From positions 290,259 through 354,258 of the forward strand of contig JAQGDQ010000216.1 in the NCBI GenBank assembly GCA_030141605.1: 64,000 nucleotides of DNA, given 5' to 3'. The notes under the pieces were generated by a model. That model saw only the letters and a list, made by a program, of their open reading frames with translations, was not told the origin of the DNA and did not search any database. Source of the stretch: Tubiluchus corallicola (Eukaryota > Priapulida > Priapulimorpha > Priapulimorphida > Tubiluchidae). The stretch's first letter is position 1, and each line of letters begins with the position of its first letter. Of this stretch, positions 9,361-20,354 are shown in pieces. The translations under genes and the position numbers were made by a program.

Positions 9361-9397
9361 CGCTTTCGCATATATTCGCGAAAGCGATGCAAATATA
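9361..9397 (-). promoter_or_regulatory. tRNA-Asn promoter -7 element and leader hairpin
   Basis: On the minus strand TATATTTG (9390-9397) matches the -7 consensus. Just downstream are perfect 9-bp arms, CGCTTTCGC at 9361-9369 and GCGAAAGCG at 9378-9386, with an 8-nt loop. The hairpin would lie at the start of the tRNA precursor, about 9 nt from the mature 5' end. No clear -33 element was found. Confidence 0.4.
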
Positions 9398-9636
9398 ACA
9401 GCTTTTGATAAATTTTAAAACAGATTTGTAAAAAAATAGAGATAAAGTGGCTAGGGGAATAGTGTATATATTTTTTTGGACAGCATTTTGGTAAGAACCG
9501 AACGTGCTGTTTGTGTAGTGACTTTTCTTTTTCAATTTTTTCACACACTCTCTCTATTCATTGCAATTTCACTATTGTTTGCAAGGTGAGACCACACCTT
9601 TTGGGTACTTTAAATATATTGAAACAATAGCTATTT

Positions 9637-11172
9637 CTACTGTTTTTGGGGAATATTGTTTATTGCTTTTATGATACGTTCTATTGTTTCATCTTTACCT
9701 ATTAGCTTACAGATATCAAACAGGTCAGGCCCAAAGCTTCCCCCCACCAGGCATAGTCTGAGAGCGCTCATAACCAGTCCAAGTCTCCACTCATTTTTAC
9801 CTGCTTCCAACTGCAAAAGTTCTTTTATGGACGAAGCCTCCCACTGCTTAGTATTTTTTAACAGGGTTGCAATTTTTCCCATTATCTGTGGCACCTCTCC
9901 CTTCCAGCTTTTTTTCACCACTTTTTGGTTGTAGCTGTCTGGGCTTTTGAATAAGAAGTGGCTTTGTTCCCAAATGTCGGCCACAAAGGTGCAGCGATCC
10001 TTTACCATGCCACACACGGTTGTAGTAAAGTTCTGGGGTTTGTTTACTCCTTTCTCTTTTAACAGAGGCTGTATCATAGCTCCCAGTTCCTCATTGGTTT
10101 TGTTTACCAGGTATTGATGGTTGAACCACTTTGTTTTCTCGGGGTCAAATCTGGCGCCGGATTTGCCTACGCGCTCCATAGAGAAAGCTTCTGTAAGCTC
10201 ACCTAGTGAAAAGATCTCCTGTTCTGTTCCGGGATTCCAGCCCAGCAGAGCTATCATATTTACAAATGCTTCAGGAAAATAGCCTTCCTCCCTGTAGCCT
10301 GCCGAAGTGTCTCCTGATGCTGAGTCTCTCCACTTCAGAGGAAACAGGGGGAACCCCATTTTATCGCTATCACGCTTGGATAGCTTACCTTTCCCGACAG
10401 GTTTAAGTATAAGGGGGAGGTGTGCAAATTGGGGCATGGTGTTACTCCACCCCAATCTTTCGTATAGCAGTAAATGCAATGGCATTGAAGATAGCCACTC
10501 TTCTCCGCGAATAACATGGGATATATCCATCAGGTGATCATCTACAACATTGGCCAGGTGGTATGTTGGCATTTTATCTGCTTTAAGCAGCACTTTATCG
10601 TCCAGTGTGGAGGTGTTGAATACAACTTTTCCTCTTATCATATCTTTTGCCAGGATCTCCTCTTCATCCGGCATTTTAAAGCGAATCACGTACGGCTCCC
10701 CTTTATCTATTTTGGCTTTCCAGGTTTGCTCAGGCAGCGATAATGAGTTTTTCATTTGCTTGCGTGAAGCCGCGTTATATGTAAACACCTTCTTTTTAGT
10801 GCTTGCTTCTGCCCGCTTTGCTTCCAGCTCTTCAGGGGTGTCGAAAGCGTAATATGCGTTACCGGCAGAGGTGAGTTGTTCTGCATACTTGCTGTATATT
10901 TTTTTACGTTCACTTTGTCGGTATGGGGCATAGCTCCCACCCTTATGCGGGCCTTCATCGACTTTTATCCCGCACCACTTTAGTGACTCTTCTATGTATT
11001 TTTCAGCATTTTCATTGTATCTGGACTGGTCCGTATCTTCTATGCGCAAAATAAAGTCTCCTTTGTGTTTTTTTGCAAATAAGTAGTTAAACAGGGCTGT
11101 GCGCACCCCTCCCATATGCAAAGCTCCTGTAGGGCTGGGGGCAAAGCGGACTCTTATTTTTTTTTCACTCAT
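9637..11172 (-). CDS. gltX: Glutamate--tRNA ligase
   Basis: This class I aminoacyl-tRNA synthetase charges tRNA-Glu. I start it at the ATG at 11170-11172 (MSEKKIRVRFAPSPTGALHM), giving 511 residues, the usual length. The open frame extends 38 codons further upstream, but that part has no family match. The HIGH-type signature reads HMGG at residues 19-22, after the PSPTG element. The KMSKS-type loop is KLSKRD near 264. The C-terminal helical anticodon-binding domain is intact. A minus-strand promoter-like pair lies at 11208-11234, which supports this start. The gene converges toward the tRNA-Asn terminator region and is divergent from the flavodiiron protein gene. Confidence 0.94.
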   Translation of the reverse strand: MSEKKIRVRFAPSPTGALHMGGVRTALFNYLFAKKHKGDFILRIEDTDQSRYNENAEKYIEESLKWCGIKVDEGPHKGGSYAPYRQSERKKIYSKYAEQLTSAGNAYYAFDTPEELEAKRAEASTKKKVFTYNAASRKQMKNSLSLPEQTWKAKIDKGEPYVIRFKMPDEEEILAKDMIRGKVVFNTSTLDDKVLLKADKMPTYHLANVVDDHLMDISHVIRGEEWLSSMPLHLLLYERLGWSNTMPQFAHLPLILKPVGKGKLSKRDSDKMGFPLFPLKWRDSASGDTSAGYREEGYFPEAFVNMIALLGWNPGTEQEIFSLGELTEAFSMERVGKSGARFDPEKTKWFNHQYLVNKTNEELGAMIQPLLKEKGVNKPQNFTTTVCGMVKDRCTFVADIWEQSHFLFKSPDSYNQKVVKKSWKGEVPQIMGKIATLLKNTKQWEASSIKELLQLEAGKNEWRLGLVMSALRLCLVGGSFGPDLFDICKLIGKDETIERIIKAINNIPQKQ

Positions 11173-11207
11173 TGTTGGATGTATAATTTTTGTCAATATA
11201 GTGTAAG

Positions 11208-11234
11208 CAAAGATAAGGATTGAGGCTTTTACAA
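11208..11234 (-). promoter_or_regulatory. Possible gltX promoter
   Basis: Minus-strand TATCTTTG (11208-11215) is a good -7 element with a TTG (11232-11234) 16 bp upstream, slightly short of the usual spacing. It lies about 36 bp before the chosen gltX start. Confidence 0.4.
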
Positions 11235-11348
11235 GGCTCATCTTTTCATTAAATATTTTTATCAAAACTCTTTTCAAGCTCTTCATTTATGTCAATAAGG
11301 AGTGGCTTATAATCAAGTTTTCCTTAGTTTGAACCAAAATATGTCATC

Positions 11349-11379
11349 TTGCAAAAGGCCTCAAATTACTGTATTTTTG
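11349..11379 (+). promoter_or_regulatory. Predicted promoter of the flavodiiron protein gene
   Basis: TTG at 11349-11351 and TATTTTTG at 11372-11379, 20 bp apart, fit the Bacteroidota promoter pattern. The ATG lies 54 bp downstream of the -7 element. Confidence 0.5.
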
Positions 11380-11433
11380 CAATTTGGGTAGCTGGTGAGT
11401 GTAAGTTATCAATTATTCTAAATACGAAATACC

Positions 11434-12648
11434 ATGCATCATATAAAACTATCAGAAGATATTTATTACCTGGGGTTTAATGACAGGCGCACCCACCTCT
11501 TTGAAAATATATGGCCAATTCCTCACGGAGTCTCTTATAATTCATACCTTATTGTTGATGAGAAAGTTGCGTTGATTGATACAGTGGAGCGACAATTTAT
11601 AGATGGCTACCTTGACAAAATAGAGGGTATAATAGGCAGTAAAAAAGTTGATTACCTTGTTATTAACCATATGGAGCCAGATCATTCAGGGGCGTTAAGA
11701 GCCATTGTTGGTAGGTATCCTGATGTGACGCTGGTTGGAAATAAGAAAACTTTTGGTTTTATAGAGAGCTTCTATCTTAAGCCTGAAAATATTATGGTTG
11801 TTGATGATAATGACACCCTCAACCTGGGAAAGATGAGGCTGCAGTTTCAAAAGATACCTATGGTTCACTGGCCGGAAACCATGGTGAGTTATGAGGAGAC
11901 AAACAAGATACTGTTTTCGGGTGACGCATTTGGCAGTTATGGAACTCTTGACGGAGGTGTTTTTGATGATGAGATAAATCTCGACTTTTATGAAGTGGAG
12001 CTTATGCGCTATTTTACTAATATAGTGGGGAAGTACTGTGCTCATACGCAGAGGGCTATGAAAAAGATATCTGAGCTAGAGTTAAGGATGATAGCAACAA
12101 CTCATGGCCCCATTTGGCGTAGTGACTTGAAGTGGGTGCTAAGCCGGTATAAGAAATGGAGTTCTTATGATATGGACGAGGGGGTTATTATTGTCTATGG
12201 TTCTATGTATGGACATACAAAAGAGATGGCGGAGGTTATTGCTAGACAGCTTTCTGTAAGAGGAGTAAAAAGTATAAGGGTTTACGATTCTTCCAAGACC
12301 CATTCATCTTACATAATTAATGATATTTTTAAATATAAAGGGTTTATAGTGGGCAGTTGCACTTATAATAACTCACTGTTTCCAAGTATTGAGACCCTGC
12401 TTTCAACGATCAGTCACATGGGTGTTAAGAATCACTACCTAGGTATTTTTGGAAACTACGCATGGAGTGGTGGTGGAGTGAATAGGCTTAAAGATTTTGC
12501 TGAAGATATAAATTGGGAAGTGGTGTATCACCCTGTTGAGGAGAAGGGCAAACTGGAAGACGACAAAGGCCGTATGTGTATAGAGCTTGCCAATGCGATG
12601 GCTGACAAGGTGTTGGAGTGTAAGCATATTGACGAAGAGAAGCGCTAG
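11434..12648 (+). CDS. Flavodiiron protein (A-type flavoprotein, FprA/ROO type)
   Basis: A 404-residue protein with an N-terminal metallo-beta-lactamase-like diiron domain and a C-terminal flavodoxin domain. The diiron ligands appear in H79-M-E81-P-D83-H84, followed by His and Asp ligands around FSGDAFGSYG and ATTHGPIW. The flavodoxin part begins near residue 250 with YGSMYGHTKEMAE, the FMN phosphate loop. These cytoplasmic enzymes reduce O2 to water or NO to N2O with electrons from rubredoxin or a partner, protecting anaerobes. No rubredoxin is fused and none lies in the window. The gene stands alone behind its own promoter. Whether it prefers O2 or NO cannot be read here. Confidence 0.92.
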   Translation: MHHIKLSEDIYYLGFNDRRTHLFENIWPIPHGVSYNSYLIVDEKVALIDTVERQFIDGYLDKIEGIIGSKKVDYLVINHMEPDHSGALRAIVGRYPDVTLVGNKKTFGFIESFYLKPENIMVVDDNDTLNLGKMRLQFQKIPMVHWPETMVSYEETNKILFSGDAFGSYGTLDGGVFDDEINLDFYEVELMRYFTNIVGKYCAHTQRAMKKISELELRMIATTHGPIWRSDLKWVLSRYKKWSSYDMDEGVIIVYGSMYGHTKEMAEVIARQLSVRGVKSIRVYDSSKTHSSYIINDIFKYKGFIVGSCTYNNSLFPSIETLLSTISHMGVKNHYLGIFGNYAWSGGGVNRLKDFAEDINWEVVYHPVEEKGKLEDDKGRMCIELANAMADKVLECKHIDEEKR

Positions 12649-13093
12649 TATAAGTTTTTTAACTTGAAAGAGAGGATATTTGCAAGTCAAGACGGTTGTT
12701 GGTACAAGTTTTATATTTATTTAAAAGGAAGCTACTTTTAAGCTATAGGTTTTTTATTTGGCTTGGAAAAAAACCGGATGAAGTTGTAATTTTCTGACCT
12801 GAGCAGTGATTTCATAAATGTGATAGACAAAATATTGTATTGAGAAGACATATTAAATGGTTGTCAGTAAGTATACTTACAGGAGTGATTACGTGATAAA
12901 TTGACTTCAGAAAGTGTCTTTGGTAAAAGTCTGCAGGTTTTTATAATTTAGCTAAATTACTTCTTTGCATCTGTACGACTGTGCCTGTTGTAAGGAAGTA
13001 TTGTTAAATTTCTTTTGAGAATCGTGGCTAATTCTATATTTTCGTTAGTAAGTTATTGAGCAGAGAGGCCAAAAATGTATACATATTATTAAA
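12649..13093. other. Intergenic region without supported gene
   Basis: 445 bp with no convincing reading frame. A perfect 14-bp palindrome (AATTTAGCTAAATT) lies at about 12947-12960, some 135 bp before the DUF349 gene; it may be chance in AT-rich DNA. No terminator with a strong stem was found behind the flavodiiron protein gene. Confidence 0.5.
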
Positions 13094-15184
13094 ATGGAAT
13101 CCAAAAGTGCCAACAAAAACATTATACACTCCGGAGGTGGAGCTCAGGATGGGTTTAGTACGGGTATAACCGGGAAAAAAAATCGAGATGGAGAAGGGTT
13201 TAAGGATGAGCCTGTTGCTGATGGTAGCAGCGGTAGTGCTGAGAAAAATGAAGAGACAGGGGTGATAAATAGTGCTGGGAAGGCAGGGCTGGATGTGGAA
13301 GAGGGAAAGGGAGAGAAAGAGGAGAAAGAGGAGAAAGGAGAGATTAAAGAGATGGAGGGTAGAGTAGGGCTGGAAGAGAAAGTAGAGGAAGTAGAGAAAG
13401 TAGAGAAAGTAGAGAAAGTAGAGGAAGTAGAGAAGGTAGAGAAGAAGGGGGTATGCAGCATTGACTACTCATCTTACACCAAAGTTCAGTTGATTAACGC
13501 TTTCAGGAAGTTGCTGTCTGAGTTTCCCGATAAGGATATAAGGCATGAAGCAGAGGCTATAAGGTCGTGTTTTTATAAGCTTCACAATGCTGATTTACAA
13601 GATATAAAACGGGCTTTTATTGAAGGTGGAGGGAAAGAGGAGGATTTTGTTACCGCCCCGGATCTGTATGAGCAGGACTTGAAAAATTTGCAGAAGGAGT
13701 ATCGGAATATGAGGGTGGAGTCAAATAAAAAGAAGGAGGCTATTAAAGAAGAGAATTACAGGAAGAAGCTTGAGGTAATAGAGGGTATAAAGGCTTTGAT
13801 TAGTAGTGAGGAATCTATCAATGTCACCTTTAGTGAGTTTAAAAAGTTGCAGAACACATGGAGAGATATAGGCCAGATACCTCACGGTGTGATTAAGGAT
13901 ATGTGGGAGAACTATCATCACCATGTGGAGCTGTTTTATGATTATGTAAAGATAAACAGAGAGCTGCGTGATCTTGATCTTCAACGTAATATGGAGCAGA
14001 AGACGCAGCTGTGTACCAGAGCGGAGGAGTTGGCAGTTGTTGCTAAAGAGGGAAATACCATAGATGCATTTAGGAAGTTGCAAAAGCTTCACGAGAGTTG
14101 GCGCGAAACGGGGCCTGTTCCGAGGGATAAGAGGGAGTCGTTATGGAATCGCTTTAAAGAGGCTACTTCTGTTGTCAACAAACAGCATTTCGATAATGAG
14201 CGGGAGAAGCAGAAGAATAATCTTGAAAAGAAGTTGGCTATGTGTGAGAGTGCTGAGGCATATTCATCTTTTGATTCTACCGATCCGCGCGAGTGGAATG
14301 TAGCGACTAAAAAGATTCTTGCTTTACAGAAAGAGTGGCGGACAGTTGGATATGCACCGCGCAAGAGTAATACAAAGGTGTGGAGCAGGTTTAGAAAGGC
14401 AAATGACATATTTTTTCAGAGAAAACGTGAGTTTTGGGTAAAAAGCAAGGAGCAGCTACATAAGAACCTTGCATTGAAAATAGAGATTTGTGAGCAAGCA
14501 GAGTTGTTAAAGGATAGTGAAGAGTGGAAAGCAGCTTCAAAGGAGTTTATCGAGCTGCAACGAAAATGGAAAGAGGTGGGGCCTGTTCCGAGGAAAGATT
14601 CTGATACGGTATGGAAGAGGTTTAGAGCTGCATGTGATGAGTTTTTTAATAAAAAAGACAAGCATTTTCTGGGAGTAGCAGGGGAGCAGGGGGAGAATCT
14701 GAAAGCTAAGGAGGCCTTGATGGAGGAGGTTAGCGGTTTTCAGTCTTGTGGGAATGCAAAAGAGGATATCCGGGTTTTGAATGAGTTTAGTCGCCAGTGG
14801 TCGGAGATAGGCTTTGTTCCACTTCATAGGAAGGACGATATGCAGATGCGGTTTAGAGAGCTGCTTAACACACAGTATGACAAGATTGAAATTAGCGAGC
14901 GGGAGCGTAATATACATAAGTTTAAGAATAAGGTTGCAGGCTGGATATCACTTCCCAGAGGGTGGGATAAGATAGAGAAAGATAGGGAGAGGATTGTGAG
15001 CAGGTTGAGGTTGCTGGAGAGTGATTTGGCAACACTGAATAACAATATTGGTTTTTTTGGTAAGTCAAAAGGAGCAGAGTCGCTTATAGAAGGAGTTAAT
15101 GAGAAGATAGAGCAGTTGAATGAGCAGATACGGTATCTAAAAGCCAAAATTACTATTGTTGACAGCTTGGAGAAACAAAAGTAA
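13094..15184 (+). CDS. DUF349-repeat protein
   Basis: A 696-residue, strongly charged, predicted helical protein. The first 120 residues are low complexity and end in an acidic Val-Glu-Lys repeat (EEVEKVEKVEKVEEVEK) encoded by 9-nt repeats. Five DUF349-type units follow, each with a W-x-x-x-G-x-(V/I)-P core: IGQIPHGVIKDMW, TGPVPRDKRESLW, VGYAPRKSNTKVW, VGPVPRKDSDTVW and IGFVPLHRKDDM, each followed by an RF or similar helix. The last 80 residues look like a coiled coil. DUF349 proteins are common single-copy genes in Bacteroidota; their role is not established. It is followed by pyrG after 142 bp. Confidence 0.85.
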   Translation: MESKSANKNIIHSGGGAQDGFSTGITGKKNRDGEGFKDEPVADGSSGSAEKNEETGVINSAGKAGLDVEEGKGEKEEKEEKGEIKEMEGRVGLEEKVEEVEKVEKVEKVEEVEKVEKKGVCSIDYSSYTKVQLINAFRKLLSEFPDKDIRHEAEAIRSCFYKLHNADLQDIKRAFIEGGGKEEDFVTAPDLYEQDLKNLQKEYRNMRVESNKKKEAIKEENYRKKLEVIEGIKALISSEESINVTFSEFKKLQNTWRDIGQIPHGVIKDMWENYHHHVELFYDYVKINRELRDLDLQRNMEQKTQLCTRAEELAVVAKEGNTIDAFRKLQKLHESWRETGPVPRDKRESLWNRFKEATSVVNKQHFDNEREKQKNNLEKKLAMCESAEAYSSFDSTDPREWNVATKKILALQKEWRTVGYAPRKSNTKVWSRFRKANDIFFQRKREFWVKSKEQLHKNLALKIEICEQAELLKDSEEWKAASKEFIELQRKWKEVGPVPRKDSDTVWKRFRAACDEFFNKKDKHFLGVAGEQGENLKAKEALMEEVSGFQSCGNAKEDIRVLNEFSRQWSEIGFVPLHRKDDMQMRFRELLNTQYDKIEISERERNIHKFKNKVAGWISLPRGWDKIEKDRERIVSRLRLLESDLATLNNNIGFFGKSKGAESLIEGVNEKIEQLNEQIRYLKAKITIVDSLEKQK
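13381..13446 (+). repeat. In-frame 9-nt tandem repeat inside the DUF349 gene
   Basis: About seven units of GTAGAGAAA or close variants encode repeated Val-Glu-Lys/Glu. Because the unit is a multiple of three, copy-number change would alter the length of the acidic linker without breaking the frame. Confidence 0.85.
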
Positions 15185-15317
15185 GGGGCACTTCACTATA
15201 TATGCCTCTCTTGCTGGCTTTGTATATGTCGGTTACTTTGTTTGGCTTTTTGTCAGGCATTAAGAATTATTATTTGTTACTTTGCTCACTTTTAAAAACC
15301 TTAATTCAAGACTATAA

Positions 15318-16931
<1,614 letters not shown>

Positions 16932-16962
16932 AATTGAAATAATTAGTTTTTTATAGTATTAT

Positions 16963-18924
16963 ATGGACAGAAATACAGTTACAGGATTAATCCTGATTAT
17001 ATCTATTCTGATATTGTTCGGTTATTTAAGCAGGCCTTCGCAGGAAGAGATTGCGGCACAGAGGAGAGCAGACTCGATTCGCATAGCGGAAATGGAAAGA
17101 GAGAGGCTGTTATCTGACTCCATGAGTTTACGGGAGAGGGAGTATGAGGTAAAAAGAGTGTTGTCTGAAGAGGGTAGTGGGGTGAGTGCCGGGCAGCCTA
17201 ACGAAAATATTGATAATGCAGACCGTTATGGTGTGTTTGCGGCTTCGGCAAGTGGGAAAGAGAGATTCATCACTTTGGAAAACAACTTGATGAAGGTTTT
17301 GGTATCCAACAAGGGAGGCCGTGTCTACTCTGTTGAGTTGAAAAACTACAAAGCCTACGATGGTAGTCCTCTGGTTCTTTTTAATGGTAGTAGTAATCGT
17401 TTTGGTCTGAACTTTTTTGCCCAGAACAGGACTATACAGACTAATGATTTATATTTTAATCCTTTAGGCGGCAGTGCCTCTCTTGTGGTTGACGGGGCAG
17501 ATGTGTCTGGCAGTAAAATGGGAAATGAAAGCTACAACAGGGATAATCCTGGCGGGGAAAAGTCTTTGGTTATGAGGCTTGAAGTTGAGGGAGGGGGCTA
17601 TATAGATTATACCTACACCATAAGTCATAACTCTTATATGCTCGATTTTAATATTAATTCATCCAGGATAGAGCAACTTATGGGACGGGGTGTAGATGAA
17701 GTAAACCTTGTCTGGCAAGTGGAGGTACCTGCTCAGGAGAGGGGGACAGATTTTGAACGAAGGTATGCGGGTGTCTATTACAAGCACTATCAGGATGAGG
17801 TTGATTATATTAAGAGCACGAAGAATAATTCTGACAACATTAGTACTAAAGTGGAGTGGGTTGCGTTTAAAGATCAATTTTTTTCATCCGTTTTTATTGC
17901 TAAGGAGTTTTTTAAGAATGGGTCGGTAAAGCTTAGTATACCCGACGATAAAAACAGTCGCACCATTATGGATGCGTTAGCAGACATGGCTATTCCTTTT
18001 GGCGACAATAAAGCAACGAGCTATGCATTTTATTTTGGCCCCAATGATTTTAGCATTTTTAAGGGGGTACAAGATGATGTTGACATGAGAAAACTGGTCT
18101 ACCTTGGCTGGGGCTTTCTCAGATATATAAATCTATTGGTTATCAAGGTTTTTCATTTCTTTGAGGGGTTTGTTGGCAATTACGGAATTATTATACTGTT
18201 GCTGACTATTCTTATAAAGCTGATACTTTTTCCGCTAACGTATAAGTCGTATATATCAACGGCAAGGATGAGGGTGTTGAAGCCCCAGATAGATGAGATA
18301 AACGCCAAGATACCGAAGGATAAGGCGATGGAGAGGCAGCAGGCAACCATGGCGCTGTACCGAAAGGCAGGGGTAAATCCTATGGGGGGATGTATTCCGC
18401 TACTGTTACAGATGCCTATATTGTTTGCAATGTTTCAGTTTTTCCCTGCTTCAATTGAGTTGAGACAGGAGAGCTTTTTATGGGCTCAGGATCTTTCGTC
18501 GTATGATGCAATAGTTGAGTGGAAGGGTAATATTCCTTTTATTACCAAATACTATGGTAACCATATAAGCCTGTTTTGTTTGCTGATGACTATAACCAAT
18601 ATTGTGTATAGTCGTATAAATCAGGAAATGTCCCAGTCGAGTCAGCAGATGCCTGGCATGAAGGGCATGATGTATATAATGCCGATAATGTTTTTGGTGT
18701 TTTTCAATAATTATGCATCTGGGCTAAGTTATTACTATTTCATATCGACACTTATCACAATTGGGCAAACAGTACTGATCCGTCGCTTTGTTGATGAGGG
18801 GGCTATTTTGGCAAAGCTAAATGCCAATCAGAAGAAGCCCAGAAAGAAGTCAGGCTTTCAGAAGCGCCTTGAAGATATGGCTCGCGAGCGTAGTGCTACT
18901 GCCAAAAAGAGAAGAAAGAGGTAG
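16963..18924 (+). CDS. yidC: Membrane protein insertase YidC
   Basis: A 653-residue inner-membrane insertase/chaperone. It begins with an N-terminal membrane anchor (residues 5-22), then a coiled, charged segment, a large periplasmic beta domain (about 85-370), and the conserved core from about 390 with the remaining helices. The core carries the family region PLTYKSYISTARMRVLKPQI, a PMGGCIPLLLQMPILFAMF segment, and a basic C-terminal tail (KKPRKKSGFQKRL) that can bind ribosomes. YidC inserts small membrane proteins alone and others with SecYEG. It follows pyrG by 31 bp. An IS256 element lies 59 bp behind the stop codon and probably replaced the native terminator region. Confidence 0.95.
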   Translation: MDRNTVTGLILIISILILFGYLSRPSQEEIAAQRRADSIRIAEMERERLLSDSMSLREREYEVKRVLSEEGSGVSAGQPNENIDNADRYGVFAASASGKERFITLENNLMKVLVSNKGGRVYSVELKNYKAYDGSPLVLFNGSSNRFGLNFFAQNRTIQTNDLYFNPLGGSASLVVDGADVSGSKMGNESYNRDNPGGEKSLVMRLEVEGGGYIDYTYTISHNSYMLDFNINSSRIEQLMGRGVDEVNLVWQVEVPAQERGTDFERRYAGVYYKHYQDEVDYIKSTKNNSDNISTKVEWVAFKDQFFSSVFIAKEFFKNGSVKLSIPDDKNSRTIMDALADMAIPFGDNKATSYAFYFGPNDFSIFKGVQDDVDMRKLVYLGWGFLRYINLLVIKVFHFFEGFVGNYGIIILLLTILIKLILFPLTYKSYISTARMRVLKPQIDEINAKIPKDKAMERQQATMALYRKAGVNPMGGCIPLLLQMPILFAMFQFFPASIELRQESFLWAQDLSSYDAIVEWKGNIPFITKYYGNHISLFCLLMTITNIVYSRINQEMSQSSQQMPGMKGMMYIMPIMFLVFFNNYASGLSYYYFISTLITIGQTVLIRRFVDEGAILAKLNANQKKPRKKSGFQKRLEDMARERSATAKKRRKR

Positions 18925-19011
18925 AGTTTTTTAGCCTTTGTGGATAGAGATATTCTATGGGCTTACAGTTTTATGAGATAGTGAGCACTATCTCATAAAC
19001 TGTGTAAATAG

Positions 19012-19043
19012 AAAATGCCGAGGGTTGCAACCCTCGGCATTTT
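19012..19043. terminator. Perfect palindrome at the IS256 5' end, likely read-through terminator
   Basis: A 32-bp perfect palindrome with 16-nt arms meeting at 19027/19028, GC-rich in the centre (GCCGAGGGTTG) and with A-run and T-run edges, so the RNA of either strand forms a hairpin followed by U residues. It lies between the left end and the transposase start, where it would block transcription coming from yidC. Copy 2 has the same palindrome near 27330-27361. Confidence 0.65.
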
Positions 19044-19072
19044 TTTGTTTAATTTTAAAACTTTAGACAGTA

Positions 19073-20266
19073 ATGAAAAAAGAAGATTTATTAAATGATG
19101 ATTTCCTTGAACAGTTTAATTCAGGGGAAGAGCTCAATGGTTTTTTACAAGAGCTCCAAAAACGAGGCATTGAAAAGATGCTTGAAGGAGAACTCGATGG
19201 TCATTTAGGCTATGATAAGAATCAAAAATCGGATAATCAGAATGCCCGCAATGGCTATTCAGAGAAGAGAGTCCGAACCACTCTGGGAGAATCCAACATT
19301 CAGGTTCCCCGAGACCGTGATGCTTCGTTTAATCCGATGATTGTACCCAAAGGAGGGAACATGGTCGATGGCTTAGAGAATATCATTGTTTCGTTTTATG
19401 CTAAAGGAATGAGTAATAGCGATATTGAAGAGCAAATTCGGGAGCTATACGGTTTTGAAGTTTCCACATCCACCATATCAAGGATTACCGATTCAGTCAC
19501 CAACGACATTGTAGCGTGGCAGAACCGACCTCTGGAAACTGTATACCTAATTGTTTGGATGGATGGCATTGTATTTAAAGTGCGGGAGAACTCTAAGGTC
19601 GTCAACAAAACCGTTTACATTGCCGTAGGACTTCGCAGAGATGGGAAAAAAGAGGTTCTTGGCTTATGGTTGGGCAAGAGTGAGTCCGCTGCCTTTTGGA
19701 TGAACGTACTTACCGATATGAAAGCCCGTGGAGTTAACGATATTCTGATTACGGCAACAGATAACTTGAATGGCTTTACAGATACTATCCGAACTGTTTT
19801 CCCTGAATCTAAAACACAAATATGTGTTGTTCATCAAATCCGTAACGCAAGCAGATACGTGGTTTGGAAAGATAAAAAGGCATTTACAAAAGATATGAAG
19901 CAAATCTAATGCCCCTACAAAAGAGGCTGCAAAAGCAGCTTTAGAAGATTTTGCAGCAGCTTGGGAGGATAAATACTCTTACGCAATTAAAAGCTGGCGA
20001 GACAACTGGGAAGACCTAACAGTATTCTTTGAGTTTCCGCTGGAAATCATAAAGATAATTTATACAACCAACCTGATTGAGAATCTCAACGGAAAAATCA
20101 GAAAATACACAAAAAACAAACTTTCATTCCCGTCAGACCAGGCTGTAATGAAATCTGTATTTTTGGCAACCAGAGAAGCAACTAAAAAATGGTCAATGCC
20201 AATCAGAAACTGGGGCATTGTCTTGAATCAGTTCTTAGTTATATTTGAAAAAAGGGTCCAGCTATA
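19073..20266 (+). pseudogene. IS256-family (mutator-type) transposase, 2-bp deletion
   Basis: The frame is open for 278 codons to 19909 and then stops. Compared with the intact 398-codon copy at 26104-27300 it has lost 2 bp and carries nearby substitutions just after the residues KDMKQI; the remaining 3' part (to 20266) continues in another frame with the same protein sequence, ending in VIFEKRVQL. The lost part includes the catalytic Glu, so the product should be inactive. The first two Asp residues of the triad are still encoded. Confidence 0.88.
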
Positions 20267-20354
20267 AATAGCCAAACCCTCGGTATTTTTTTAGTTTACA
20301 CACTTTGTGAAACAGTGTCAGATAGTGCTAGATAGTGCTTTTTTTGGAGTTTCG

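Larger units (their letters stand above)
18984..20319 (+). mobile_element. IS256-family insertion sequence, copy 1 (defective), with 8-bp target duplication
   Basis: The 1336-bp element is bounded by imperfect inverted repeats (left AGCACTATCTCATAAACTG; right, read inward, GACACTGTTTCACAAAGTG, both running into TGTGTAAA). It is flanked by the 8-bp direct repeat AGATAGTG at 18976-18983 and 20320-20327. Copy 2 at 26052-27389 is 2 bp longer; the difference is in the transposase gene near 19906. The left flank itself resembles an IS end (see findings). Confidence 0.9.

Noticed and set aside
13144-13461. Minus-strand Ser/Phe/Thr-rich frame opposite the DUF349 gene
   Set aside because: It is the antisense reading of the acidic 9-nt repeat region; low complexity, no independent support.
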